From positions 151,390,096-151,454,095 of the forward strand of contig CM065802.1 in the NCBI GenBank assembly GCA_033398695.1: 64,000 bases of DNA, written 5' to 3'. Below, in pieces: positions 1-11,754 of the stretch. The DNA comes from Orobanche coerulescens. Lineage: Eukaryota > Streptophyta > Magnoliopsida > Lamiales > Orobanchaceae. Numbering within the stretch: the stretch's first letter is position 1; each line of letters begins with the position of its first letter. The translations under genes were made by a program, and so were the position numbers. The notes beneath the pieces were generated by a model that saw nothing but the letters and a program-made list of their open reading frames with translations, was not told the DNA's origin and searched no databases.

Positions 1-409
1 TCATGACCGTTTCGTCATTTCGAGAATGATTAATTCTGCACTTTTTGTTATCCGAGTTCGTTTCGGTATCGTTTTCTTGAGTTCCGAGCTTTTTAGCGAC
101 TTTTCCGCACTTGAGTTCGATTCTTGCGAATCTCATCCGAAATTGTTGTTTCGAGTTTCTCGCAAGTTCATTTAATGTTATTATTCATGTTGCGAGCTTT
201 GGTTTGGTGTTTCGATCGCGTATCGTGATTTTCGGACGTTTTGGGCCATTTTCGTAATTTCCCAAAGTTTTGGGTAATTACTTCCGTTGCCGAATTCCGA
301 GCCTTTGGGTGGTCGGAATTGTGTGTTCTCTTATCTCTTAGATTCGTCTTTGCGAGTACGTCGTAACTGTATCATCGATTCGTATTCAGGTTCGGGTTTC
401 AGGGTCGTT

Positions 410-728
410 CGGGCCGTCGGAGTTGGCCCCGGCCGAGTCATGGCCGGGCAATCTGGGCCAGTGCCGGCTGGCGAGTCACGGCCAGTAGTGCTCGGTTACG
501 GCCGAGTCACGGCCGGTAGTGCTCGCGGCTCCTAGCAGCGAGGCCGCCGTGGGCGCGGCACATGCCGGCGAGGCGCGGCACACTCTGTGGCATTTTTCGG
601 CCAAAGCCATGCAGGGTGCCGCGGCACACGCCCGGCGAGCCGCGGCACCGCCGACCACCAGGAGCCATTTTGGGCACTGTGCGCGGCACACTCATTGGGC
701 CGCGGCACACTGTGCGGCTATTTATGGC
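410..728 (+). promoter_or_regulatory. GC-rich palindrome cluster and TATA-like box of LTR-1
   Basis: Repeats of GCCGAGTCACGGCC and GCCGCGGCAC are packed between about 410 and 715 in otherwise AT-rich sequence. A TATTTATGG box at 719-727 follows directly, then a CT-rich stretch. LTR-2 has the same order, so this is taken as the U3 promoter of the LTR. The TATA call is by position and similarity only. Confidence 0.55.
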
Positions 729-1672
729 CCTGCACACGGGTTTTTGGCCATTTTTCTCCTTCTTCTCCTTCTCTTCCGCGGCTGAGGGTGATGTTACCAT
801 GGAGCCATGTTGTTTAAAAAGAAATCCATGAAGTTCTTGAGTTCATATCGTCAATCAATCATCCGTTATCGTCCTTTGATCCAGCGAATCAAGGTAATCT
901 TTCTTAGAACCCTAGTTTCTTGAATTTGGGGGTTTTTGCGTTTTTGTCCGATTCGTTCCGTATTATTGATTAATTCATGATGGATATGATTAATCTTGGT
1001 AGTATTCTTGTGTTTAACATCATTTAATCCATTGTTCTTCGTCGAATCGAAGCATATTTCTTGATTTCCTTCAAATTGACTTTTTGGGGGATTTGTTCTC
1101 GATCTCGTTTTTCATCCATTTCTGATGGATCAATTATGGTTAAATGATGTTGTTAAACATATTCTATGGATTGTATATCCATATTTCAACTTCGAATTCT
1201 GTTTTCGTGTTTTTTCGGGACGAATCGTGTTCTTGGCCGTTTTGGGGGAAACGCTTGAACTTTCGTCATTCGTTCTTTGAATTCAACGGCTTTGAGTCTT
1301 GTTATGGAATTCATTTCATCGTTGTTATTGTCCTTCGTAGTTTATGAACGTGAGTTGGCGTTCGGTGGAGTCGGCGGGTTCGTAGTCGGTTCGGGCCAAC
1401 CTACTTCGGTCAATTCTCCGCGTTGTTCTTATTCGAGGCAAGTACCTTGTCCATACTATTCTTGTTTTGTGGATATGATAATTGGTGATCGTCTTGGTGT
1501 GTTTGTTTATTTGTTTGAAACGAGTTTTTCAAAAGATTCGGCTAGCCTCGTTAAAGGCTCACTTTCAAAACGCGTGTGTTTTGTAAATTGTGTGAGTTGT
1601 AAGTGACTATGTGAATCCTCTGGTGAATTGTTTGGATATCCTTGGTGTGATATGTTATTTGTGCATGATTGA

Positions 1673-1850
1673 TTCGCTAGCCAGCTCGGGAGGGTCCTTC
1701 GAGGCCTCGGGTGGGATTCATGGTGGCGTCCTGGTCCTAGGCGATGCCTGTGCTTGATTGTTTCGCTAGCCAGCTCGGGAGGGTCCTTCGAGGCCTCGGG
1801 TGGGATTCATGGTGGCGTCCTGGTCCTAGGCGATGCCTGTGCGTGTATGT
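1673..1850 (+). repeat. 89 bp tandem duplication in LTR-1
   Basis: TTCGCTAGCCAGCTCGGGAG recurs at 1673 and 1762, and the two units are nearly identical through GGCGATGCCTGTGC. The near-identity points to a recent duplication. Confidence 0.85.
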
Positions 1851-2170
1851 TTTGTGAATGTGTTCGCTCACCTCGGGAGGGTTCGACGGGGCCACGGAGG
1901 GAGTCCAATGGTTTCGCCCTGGATTCACGAGTGAAACTTCACCACTGCGTGTGTATGTTTAGTGAATGTATTTTACTCACCCTGGGACGGTCCGACGGGG
2001 CCTCGGGGGAATCTATGACTTCACTATGGGTTCACGAGTAAAAACTTCACGAGTGCGTGTGTATGTTTTGTGAATGTGTTTGATCACCTCGGGAGGGTTC
2101 AACGGGGCCACGGAGGGAGTCCAATGGTTTCGCCCTAGATTCACGAGTGCAACTTCACGGGTGCGTGTGT
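1841..2170 (+). repeat. Three copies of a ~107 bp tandem repeat in LTR-1
   Basis: GCGTGT(GT)ATGTTT units begin at about 1841, 1947 and 2055 and a fourth start is seen at 2163. Each unit carries CTCGGGAGGGTTCGACGGGGCC or a variant, then GATTCACGAGTG. The core resembles the 63 bp repeats of LTR-2 at the same position in the LTR. Confidence 0.8.
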
Positions 2171-2538
2171 ATTTTATGTCCGTCGAGGACGCATTACATG
2201 GGTTTTTAACCTTGTGTATTATGATTGGTTTTATTTGCGAAAACAAAACCTTTGGGCTATGACCCTGTTGATTTTTGGAAAGAGAAGGATTTGACAATCC
2301 TAAATTGCTTTCTATTAAAACTCTCGATGGCATTTTAAACTGTTTCATAAATTGTTTCCCTTTTATTGTGGTCTTTCGGTTTTGAGATGTCTTACTCAAA
2401 TTTTTGCCTCGGGAAGTATTCGTTTCGTTGTATTTTAATCTCTGAGGATTACTAATTATTGTAATTCTTGGAACATGAATTGTATGGCTCGTATTTTTGC
2501 ACTTGTACTTGCACTAGCAAAACAGTGGAGTTTTGCTA

Positions 2539-2559
2539 ACCCCCGAGTATTCGGGGGGT
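2539..2559. other. Conserved stem-loop near the LTR-1 3' end
   Basis: ACCCCCGAGTATTCGGGGGGT folds into an eight-pair stem with a short loop. It follows AACAGTGGAGTTTTGCTA. LTR-2 keeps the same context and stem at 4627-4648 with compensated length, which suggests the structure or its primary sequence is retained. Function is unknown. Confidence 0.6.
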
Positions 2560-2924
2560 AGATGTCTATTTTTGCATTCAGGTTTTGGAGCATAACACAG
2601 GGTCGGCACGAAGGATGATGAAAGATGAACGATACTAATCACACAAGGATCCGTTGATGTCGTATTTGTCTAGTTGTATTTTCTTTTCCGCTGCAGTATC
2701 TTTTTCCCGTTGTTCGGGAGTTTATTGTATTTTGACCCCTGCGTGGGTATGTGTTTGGAATTGAGTTGTGTGTTATTATTGAAAGACCAAATCGGTCTAC
2801 TGGGTCATTTTAGCCTTAAAGGCGATGTTTAGATGTTTGATTTTAGTTACCAGCCTGGTAGATCCTCGAGGAGAGGGTCTACGGCGTGTAATATCCCTGA
2901 GTGGATTGGGGGTGTTACAAGTCT

Positions 2925-3125
2925 GCCGAGACACGGCCGAGAACCCACGCAAGATTTGTGCCAGGTGATGCGCCGTGTCGGATACGGCCGAGACACACGC
3001 GCAACGTCTTGAGCCGGGTGTTGCGCCGTGTCAGTCAGGGCGCGCACTGACCCGCAACACGGCGGTAAACACGGCGCTGGTTTGGGCCGTTTGTTGCGCC
3101 ATGTTCTGCACGGGAATAAATATGG
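2925..3125 (+). promoter_or_regulatory. GC-rich cluster and TATA-like box of LTR-2
   Basis: GCCGAGACACGGCCGAG, CCGTGTCGGATACGGCCGAG and AACACGGCG units fill 2930-3105. AATAAATATGG at 3115-3125 occupies the position of the LTR-1 TATA-like box. The motif differs from the GCCGCGGC of LTR-1, yet the placement is identical. Confidence 0.5.
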
Positions 3126-4042
3126 CAAAGCAGACGGGTTTACACCCATTTTTCTCATCCCTCTCATTTCCTTCCGCGGCTGGGGCTTGAAGCACGTGAT
3201 TAGATGTTGTTTATCTATCAATCCACGAAGTTCTTGAGTTTCTAACATCAATCAATCATCCCATAACCTCCTCCGATCTACCGAATCAAGGTTAGATTTC
3301 TTGATAATCTAGTTTTGGGGAAATTGGGGTTTTTGTTGAATTTCGTCCGTTTGAGCCGTAATAACTTAGATTATTGATGGATTATTGATTACTTAGATGT
3401 ATTATATCATTTCCCTCGTTTTTTCATGGTTGGATCGTATCGATTCGTTTTTTTGATCGAGTTCTTGATCGACGCCTTGAAGGTGTCCGGTAGAATGTCA
3501 TAGAGGGGTTTTCGGACGTTCTATGATTATCCTTCCTCGTATGATCGTTGATTTTTAATTATATGTTGTTAGGGTCGAATTCTTGCGAAGAAACCGAGTT
3601 GAACCCTTCCGTTCGTTGTCGTCTTCCTTTTCGGTGGCATCGGGTGTTTCGAAGCTCCCCGGTCGAACCATGTTCTTCGGGGTATTCGGTAACGGTTATT
3701 AAGGCAAGTATTTTACTATACGAATTGTGTCTTGTGAATAGGGACATTGTGTTATGGTTATGATGAATTGATTTATCTTAGCGAATATGCTTCGTATGAA
3801 GTGATTATTATGAACGATTGACGGTAACGATAATACCTTCACTTAATTAACATCGTGGAATTGTATTGGATGTGCAAATCATCTAAGTTTGTGCCGGGCA
3901 TGATTGGTCATTGTTGAGTTGTTGTGATGATTATGATATTTGTGTTGTTTTGTTTTACATACTTGATTATACCTTTCGGTGTAATGTGGAATGGCTTGAC
4001 ATTTGATGATTATGAATTGTGTCGTGTCGACGTGTGTGTGTT

Positions 4043-4293
4043 CCAGGTAGGGTCTGACGAGGCCTCTGGAGTTCGGTACATGATGTGTACGAACAAGGTG
4101 TGTGATCCAGGTAGGGTCTGACGAGGCCTCTAGAGTTCGGTACATGATGTGTACGAACGATGTTGTGGCCGGGTAAGGTCCGTCGAGGCCTCCGGAGTTC
4201 GGAACATAATGTGTACGAACAGTGCATGTGGTCCGGGTAAGGTTCGTCGAGGCCTCTGGAGTTCGGTACATGATGTGTACAAACAATGATCGT
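4043..4293 (+). repeat. Four copies of a ~63 bp tandem repeat in LTR-2
   Basis: Units start at 4043, 4107, 4169 and 4233, each with CCRGGTARGGTCYGWCGAGG, then CCTCTGGAGTTCGGTACATG and ATGTGTACGAACA. The overlapping open frames on the minus strand (rich in VRTHYVPN-like repeats) are a by-product of the repeat and are not genes. Confidence 0.85.
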
Positions 4294-5031
4294 ATAACAG
4301 TGATTGTTTGGCTAACATTTTAAATATGGGTCTCAGACTCATAATGATATCTTATCTAGCGTGTTTTGAAACGAGAATCGGGCTAAGGCCCTAATGTTTA
4401 CGAAAAGATTTGGTAAATTGGGACTCGAGGTCCAAAAGAATTTCTGCTTTAAAAACCCCCAAGATGATGTGTTCCCTTTTCAAATATCTCTTGCTTGAGT
4501 TCGAAATTCTAAAACTTCTCGGGAACATTTTCGTAATTGATTTCCGTATTAAATTCGTAGTTTCTATTTACTTGTTGCATTTTGTATCGTTTTATATTTG
4601 CACTAGTAAAACAGTGGAGTTTTACTAACCCCAGAGTAATCGGGGGGTGGATGTCTATTTTGCGTCCAAGTACATGCAGGTTCAGGGGAGAAGTCACAGG
4701 ATTGGTAGAAGAGGATGACGAGCTGCGATACTAATCAAGAGTCGAGAGTTGGTAGAGTTTGGTTGTATTGTTAGAGTTGATTTCAGTCTTCCGCTGTATT
4801 GTGTTTCGACCCCTGTGTCGGTAATGTCGCTTTAGTTAGTTCTGTTGATGGAGTTGTGTGACCTCATCGGTCTATGTATTCATGTGTAAGTGACCTTAAC
4901 GGTCTGTATTATTATATTATTTGACCCTGGCCGGGCAAGCATTTGGTTGTTTATGGATGTTTAGCCTGGTAGATCCTTGTGGAAAGGGTCTACGGCGTGT
5001 AATATTCCCATACGGTTTTGGGGGTGTTACA

Positions 5032-5784
5032 AGCTGCAGCTGCATCTGACTGCTCTGCTTCAGAGTCTGAGGGTCCTCTGTTCTGAGACGTTTCAGAGGT
5101 CATTTTCTTGAGTCTCTCGGCTGCCTTTTGTTTCTTATCCCCAATATTATTTAGGGTTTCGTGGTCCAAGTGAGCAAGTCTCTTGCTGAGGTGAAAGGGG
5201 TCTGCCCTTCCCATTGCCTTTCGAAGGAACTCCAAGATCCAGCTGATTTGAGTTCCATTGCCAGTTTTTGTCTAAATTTCTTCTCTTCATCGTCCGAACT
5301 TGCCTTGTTGACCTCCTTGACTAACTACCTGTAGATATAATCTGGCCAGTTAATCCTATTCTGCTGTATCTGCGCTCCCATCACAACATACTTGGCAGAT
5401 GATAGTTGATCATAGCTGCCTGCCATGCCTATGACGATTTTGTTATTGATGTCCAGGACATATTTGTAATCTTTCTTAAGGTCATTTTTCTTCGCCGTAA
5501 GTTTGACCTTAGTTGTCTCCTATGGTAACTTGATCTCATACCATGTCTCGGTCGGATTTTGCTTCAGTGCTTTGACTGTGATGCCTCTAGTTTCTATTTT
5601 ACAAGCGTCGGCGATGGTTTGCATTGTGATGTTTATATCTTCTCCAAAAATTAAGCTTGTGATGCAATACTCTGTGACTTGTGCTTCCTTGTAGAAGCAG
5701 ATGATAGCTTCCTTGAAGAGTTGCTTGGGGAAAATATCCCAAAAGTGGTAGATGCCATTCTTCTTCATCATCCGGATTACATAC
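5032..5784 (-). pseudogene. Accessory ORF of an RT-less copia element, C-terminal part
   Basis: This continues, across the 53 kb insert, the reading frame that starts at 59153. Visible residues include RMMKKNGIYHFWDIFPKQ, FYKEAQVTEYCITSLIFGED and a lysine-rich tail with KKQKAAERLKKM followed by an acidic, alanine-rich stretch. The frame is broken by a TAG near 5332 (after DYIYR) and a frameshift near 5240, and is cut off at 5032 by LTR-2. Its layout (a mixed alpha-beta core, then a charged tail) resembles retroelement ORFs called putative plant transposon proteins, but I do not recognise a defined family. Function unknown. Confidence 0.6.
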
Positions 5785-8102
5785 TGTAACACCCTCGTGA
5801 TTTACAGAGATATTACAGTGCCATAGATTCTTTTTGGAGAACCTACCAGGCTTCGACCAACATAAAACACATTAACCATCAACTAAACCGAGACATTCAC
5901 ACACTTAAAACCAACATCAACTTCAATACGACATATATCACAAAAATGATCCAATGCATGGTCCTGTTGGATCACAACAGATACAACAAATTACAACTGA
6001 TCCAACAACATCAACAACAACTAACACCAACAAATTAAACAATATATGATAGTACCCGCGCGAGTACAAAACCAAAACACGGCTTTGACCATAATAAAAC
6101 GACCACCAGCTCAAAATAACACATGATATCAGTGTTGCTCGCCATCCTTATTCCCTTCCTGCGCCCGCTCGCCACTAAGACCTGTACCTGAATACAGAAC
6201 AAGTATATTCACCCCCAAACTGGTCAGCAAACAGCCGGTGCACGTACAATGATTCATGAATATGTACCACAAGTGAATAAACAACCAAATCACAGTGCCA
6301 TCATATATATTCCGGAATACCATACCAAAATCATCATCATACAACAACCTCCCGAGCTGTACTGGCCCTGTACCTCACGCGAGTTACACACCCCAGGGAG
6401 TCCTCATCAGGCCCTCTCTGGTTGTATAACCCCACCGAGTGATCCGCAGATACTCGTAGTCTAACGAATCCTAGGAGACCCTCGTTGGTTTTAGCTCGGT
6501 TCATACATACTCAATAACCACATGGCACAAACCACATTTTCAGAAATTACCACTTTTCACTAAATCACATTTTTCACATATTCACATGAAGTACATTAAA
6601 CGCAATCAAAGTACTTGCCTGGTGACTTCAGGGATAAAAATGTTTCGAGCAGTTTGTAATTAGGATTCAAAACTCTAAAGTATCCGGCCTACAATGAGGA
6701 ATTCGTATTAACTGGCATTAGGACTGTTCATTATAATCTAAATAACGTCGAAAACCTTAATTGAATCCCTTAGAGAACTTTTATCGGACGCTTCACGGAT
6801 GGTATCCGATTATGATGGTTTAAACGAAGGTTTTGATTTACGTTCCACTAGAATTGATAAGAACAGTCCCAGGATGTTCGATATATAACCGTTTTCAAGT
6901 TTTAAACAAGTATAAATCCGAAATCTCGTAAAACAAATTTTAGGGTTCATGGTTGAATTACCTCCAATCTGGCGAAGTTGGCCTGACTCGCTCGTTATAT
7001 ACTCGTTCTCTGATCCCTCCGAAGATTATGGAATGTTTAACAACTCAAAAATCACTCAAGAATACTTGTTCTATAAGGAGGGCTGAAGAGTTGGGGAAAA
7101 ACTGCTGGAAAATGCTATAAACTGCCCTATTTATAGGGTTATTCGATCAACACGGCGCTGGACCCGGCGGTGCCTGCGCCATGAGAGTTCCTGGAAAGCA
7201 CTGGAAGTTGTCCGGATGGTTCAGATAACATGGTGCTGTACCCGGCAGCACCTGCATCGTGTCATGCGCCGTGTTCCGCAAGGCAGCTGATACACGGCGC
7301 AGCGTGCCGCGTAACACGGCGCTCATAGCTCTGGGTGCTTCGTCGGGTGCTGCTGGCTGACATCCCTCTTTTGCTTTGGCCATAACTTGTTCGTTCGGGT
7401 TCGGAATGACTCGTCGTTTATCCCATTGGAAAGCTACCTAAATAATTTACAATGCTCTAGAATTTTAGGATCTTTGAATTTTTCCGAGATTTATGGTGAT
7501 TGATCGAAGTCTGTCATGACGCGTAACGCCTTCCAGAAATGTCTACGTTTATTTTTATTGACTCCCTTGTGGTACTTAATTTATGTTATGAATTGTCCAA
7601 TAATATAATACTCAAAACACGAATCGTGAATCTCGAGGCCGATCAAATAATCTAATCACAGTTCGATCAGTGAGAGTCTCGATCACGAATTCAATTTTTT
7701 AATTACGCACCGAGAGAAAACATAGCAAGAAAAAGAAAACGGAGGATGATAATAATACATCGGTGCAAACGAATCACAAAAATTGGGGTATATATAAAAA
7801 TAGTATATATGTATATGTGTATATCGATACATTATTAATTACATAGGTAAAAGTATATATACATGTAACATTATAACAACCTGGATTATTATATCTATCT
7901 CATCCAGATGAATGTTGACACAGCGGTGACGTACAAAACATTATATATAAAATATATATTAACACTCCGCAATTACAAAAATTCAAGTCATTATTCTAAA
8001 CAACACAGGGTGATATAGTTCTCAACTCCGACACGATAACCAAAGTTATTCGACAGTTCACAAAATATAAAAATCACCCGATTTATTTATTACGGGGTAT
8101 CA
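5785..8102 (-). repeat. 3' LTR of the LARD-like element
   Basis: It runs TGTAACACCCTC to GGGGTATCA on the plus strand and aligns along its full length with 56699-59007. It contains the module CCAGGGAGTCCTCATCAGG (near 6392), whose reverse complement resembles the repeats of LTR-1 and LTR-2, and AGTACTTGCC near 6620. The LTR inserts directly into the accessory reading frame that ends at 5784. Confidence 0.9.
7126..7330 (-). promoter_or_regulatory. TATA box and ACACGGCGC cluster of the LARD 3' LTR
   Basis: Read on the minus strand, ACACGGCGC-type units (about 7146-7325) precede the consensus TATA CCTATAAATAGG at 7126-7137. The right LTR keeps the same arrangement at 58018-58235. Confidence 0.65.
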
Positions 8103-8117
8103 CACCCTATCCTCCTA
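8103..8117 (-). other. Polypurine tract of the LARD-like element
   Basis: On the minus strand AGGAGGATAGGGTG directly precedes the LTR start TGATACC. Upstream is GTTTCGAGGATGAAACTT, the inverted repeat usual before the 3' LTR in Tekay/Del elements. Confidence 0.75.
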
Positions 8118-8281
8118 AAAAGAAGTTTCATCCTCGAAACTTGAAACGGGAAGGAGATTGATGAAATACATTCGGGTTATAGATCACCTCTATGAATAAT
8201 TTCATTTTTCAATCGCAAATATAACACTAGTACATATTTGTGAGAAAACATCAACACAAAGTATGCCCCATTAAGCATATC

Positions 8282-8465
8282 TCACGGGTTGACGACGATG
8301 GGGTCTTCTTCGATCACTTCTTCAGGGTCCTCTTCGGGATCTTCCTCGGGATCCTCTTCGGCCTCTGCGACTTCTTGCCCCACGATCGGAATTGGGTCCG
8401 CTGGGAGGATAGCAAGGACTTGATGCTGAAGGACCTCTCTCGCCTGAGTGTACTGTGCCTCCCTC
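8282..8465 (-). pseudogene. Acidic C-terminal coding remnant in the LARD internal region
   Basis: The minus strand is open for about 60 codons, reading REVLQHQVLAILPADP and then three EEDP repeats, ending IVVNP and a TGA at 8282. Upstream frames with LEAAARERE (about 8530-8560) suggest a preceding coiled coil, now broken by stops and by a 36 bp insertion that duplicates GCAAGTCAGACTGCG. This may be the tail of an accessory protein rather than gag. I do not recognise a family. Confidence 0.4.
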
Positions 8466-10577
8466 TCTCAAAGAGTGCATCGTACTGTAGCTAACTAAGC
8501 TTATAGGTGCACAGCATGCTCGCGTTCCCGTGCAGCTGCCTCCAGCGCAGTCTGACTTGCATCCCGATGAAATTATGGAGTCGCAGTCTGACTTGCCACT
8601 AGATAACTGATATGCTCCAAGCAACGGGTATGCGTAGTAGGATCCATACTTAGAAGATTACTCAACTGTTTCCTTTCGGTTAACGTCTTAAGTCTACTAT
8701 GAAAATACCTCTCAGGGTCTTATATACACATCAAACCGACTTTAAGTTGGCAGTCCTAGCGGCTATAGTTGTTTCTTAGCAGCCGCTATTATGGAGTCGC
8801 CGTCATTCAGTGTCACTTATCTCTCGCCGCCACAACAATGATAATATTATTAATAAAATCTTAGCGATAGACTCGCAAGGATACCTGATAAGGACCGAGT
8901 TAATCAATGGGAATACGACCAAAATATTGGTCAAGCTAGAAAAATGCAATCACGGACTCTCGGTACTTCCACTTGATATCAAGACATGATGACCATCTCT
9001 CAGATGTTGATCGTAGAGACTATCAAACCGAAATAAATGAAAATAGATCAAAAGAAAAGGAACTAACGGGGAATTAAAATTATTACATCCCACTCCTTTT
9101 GAAATAAGTTTCGTCCCAAAACTTAGGACATGAAACAATCAAGGCAAGACAAACTTTAGATGACACACGTTATATGCTGCCAACAACGGACACAAAACTC
9201 CATGTCATACAGAGCCGCTGCAATCCGATTCAATACGCAAGAATGTTTACGAAGTGCAACAATCATGAATCACTACGGTTGATAATCCAAATAGTACAAT
9301 AACCAAAATGCGAGCTTAATGCTGAACAAGTATATAATTCTGACAACCTCGAAGGTTTGGAAGATGAATTACTGGGACGAGTACCCGAATCTTAAGGAAA
9401 TCAGATGCTGGATAATCATGATGCGAGATCGAGCAACAACAATTGAACCACAACGATCGAAAACATTGATCGAACAACAATGATTGGATGACAATAATCA
9501 AACAACTCCACAGTTCACGCCTCAACTCAAGACGTTAAGTGGCCTTGTAAGAATTACAAGGTACTTACTTTGCATAGGGCTCACGAGATTTGGACCGAAC
9601 TTGGGGAAAAATCACAACTGTAAATAGATTCATCCGAAATGATGTCACAACTCATTCGAACGACAAAAACCGGAGAACAAAACAAATTTAGAAGGTAGCA
9701 CCGAACATAAGCGAATCGATAGGATGGAAAAATATATAAGTCAAAAACTCGGGTGTCACGATCCACTTTAAATGAAAGAAGTTTGTCCCCAAAATTTAGA
9801 ACAACGAAAACAAGGTAATAACATAACGAGCAACTTTATAAGGTCGGATGATCTAATCTCTAAGCAATCTGATGAATGCGGAATGACTATTAAGATCACG
9901 AGAATTTCTAGGTAGTGATGCAATTTAGTTAACGGCACAAGTTGAATTCAAAATAAAGCACAACACAAATAGATATGGTTTGTTGTGGATTCATGAGTTA
10001 CCAAAGGAAATATGGTCCAATATTCAACGACAATAGGGTTATATAACGAGATATTGAAACCAGTACTTGACAGAAACCACAATTACGATAAGCTCAGACA
10101 TCAAGCCAATCATCGTAGTGCCACCAAACTCGCAAGTTCTGCAGTGCGATAATAGAGTCAAACATAAGGGTTCAAGGCCCTAAATTGTACAAGCGCAAGT
10201 GTTGTTACCCAAATTATTATACGTAATGGTTTGATGGATATGGATACAGGTGAGTAACAAACAAAATGCGAGAGCACGTCTGAGGGAATGTAAATAACCC
10301 AAGATTTGTCGGGGTTGTTAGTCCCAGACTTGAATGCTCTCGCGAGATATTATTAATACAAATACTTTTGAGTACAAATATTAATGTTAGAGTACAATTA
10401 CAATGAGTGTAACGACCCTAGTTATCTAGCTCTTGAGTGCTGATGATTTCCGGAAGAACCAGAGTTAATGCTCTATGAGTTCTTGTAACAAAGATGAAGT
10501 GCTGTAGTCAACTGTGAGAAATCGACTCTCTCACTGTGTGAATTTAGCTGAACCCCTTTCCAAATGCTGGAGGTCTC

Positions 10578-11130
10578 CTACTTATAGAAGAGGAGGTAGT
10601 TGGGATGTCTTGATCCCGAGCGGGCGATCAAATTTCTTGTTTTATAATAAGCGGGCGATCGTCTTAGCACGTGGGTCGGTTTCCTTAAAGTCCGCGGCTG
10701 CTACTGGCAGCCAGCTGTGCGAACCAATGAGAAGATGACACGTGCCTCACGTCGCTGTCTTGGGGGTCAACCTTGGACCTTTCAGCGGGTCTGTCGGTAG
10801 GTGAGGTTGTCCTTGTCGTCTACAGCTGGTGACAGGCTGGAGTCAAAGATCCTTTTCCTACGGCGCCTTTTCTGGATCTGCACGTGGGCCACTATCCCGA
10901 GATTCGGTCTTCGCAGACTTGATGGATGTTGGCTTTACACGTGGCATGAGGCGGTCGTCCTTGGTTGGGCACCAAAGTCGATCGCTAGGTTCCAAGAGAC
11001 GATTGCCCTAGATTTCGATCGCTCGGTACTTTGATCTTGATCCGGAACCTTCATTCGGTAAGTGTGCCTTGGTTCATTTGATGCTGACTTTGGTCGCTCG
11101 GCCCTTATGCTGATCGTCGTCGAGGCGTAT
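10578..11130 (-). promoter_or_regulatory. TATA-like box and GCGGGCGATCG cluster of an LTR remnant
   Basis: GAGCGGGCGATC, GCGGGCGATCG, CGATCGCT and GATCGCTCGG recur between 10605 and 11110. On the minus strand they lie upstream of CTTCTATAAGTAG (10578-10590). A Tekay-type PPT motif at 11165 closes the segment, so a degraded LTR at about 10407-11164 is plausible. TGTAACGACCC at about 10409 could be its other end. Confidence 0.4.
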
Positions 11131-11754
11131 TAATCGCCGCACAACAGCAAGTATCCCGATTATTAAACTCTTCTCCCCCTCAAAGGGAGTTTTGTCCTCA
11201 ATACGTAGAACTACCAAGTTGAGATGGAAGCAAGAAGATAAAGAGAATCAAAGCCACAATTTTCGGAAGCATCAATAATTCGGACATATTATGAAAGCAT
11301 CACTTGCCAACATCTGGTATACCAGACGCCTCTTGATCGTTTGCTTTGTTCTCTGATAGATTACGAAAATTTGATCGAACATTAAATGCTCACGGCTCCT
11401 AAGAATCCTTAGAATCGTCAACCGAGTTGAACAAGTCGGAATTATGTATATACAATTCATAGGACATGACCAACAATAACATTTAACATCAACTGATTCA
11501 TCAAAATCGGGTAGAAAATGAGATCAAGAACAAAATCTACAAAATGGTTAACTCAAGAAAAATCAAGGAATTACCTCGATCCGATAAAGAACAATAGATT
11601 AGATGATGTTATACTCCAAAACACCTTTGAACGGAACAAAATTGGCCAAGATCACGAACCCTAGTCGCCTTCGATCCACACCTTGGTGTTACCCACGGAG
11701 AAAAAGGAAAAGAGTGGAAATAATGAATCATGATTGCTGTCCGATTTCTATACC

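Larger units (their letters stand above)
1..2919 (+). repeat. LTR-1, 5'-truncated by the window, Tekay/Del-type gypsy
   Basis: This is a long non-coding LTR in plus orientation, ending in GGGGGTGTTACA at 2919, the terminus shared by Tekay-type LTRs elsewhere in the window. It aligns in order with LTR-2 (2920-5031): a GC-rich cluster, a TATA-like box, a CT-rich leader with CTTCCGCGGCTG, the phrase GAAGTTCTTGAGTT, a GGCAAGTACC-type motif, internal tandem repeats, a GGGGGGT hairpin and the tail GGTCTACGGCGTGTAATAT. Its TG start lies before base 1. No gag or pol follows it, so it is probably a solo LTR. Small open frames inside it are not coding. Confidence 0.75.
2920..5031 (+). repeat. LTR-2, lacking its 5' part, interrupted or abutted by LTR-1
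   Basis: This is a diverged relative of LTR-1 in the same orientation, ending GGGGGTGTTACA at 5031. It starts abruptly inside its GC-rich cluster, so its first several hundred bases are missing from this side. The simplest reading is that LTR-1 inserted into the U3 of LTR-2. The upstream remainder should lie left of the window. It interrupts the accessory reading frame that continues at 5032. Confidence 0.7.

Noticed and set aside
287..831. Open frames in both strands across 287-831
   Set aside because: They arise from the GC-rich palindrome cluster, which lacks stop codons in several frames. The proteins are low complexity and R/A-rich, with no conservation between LTR-1 and LTR-2.
3879..4342. 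Minus-strand frames with repeated HYVPNS-like text
   Set aside because: They translate the 63 bp tandem repeat of LTR-2; the same repeat is open in three frames, so it is not a gene.
7790..7880. TATATA-rich stretch as a promoter or satellite
   Set aside because: It is simple AT-rich sequence inside the LARD LTR, repeated at 58690-58770, and lies far from the consensus TATA box at 7126-7137.
9581..9766. Possible small genes in the LARD internal region (8950-12213)
   Set aside because: Frames of 60-75 codons occur at chance density, show no motifs, and lack neighbours of their own kind.
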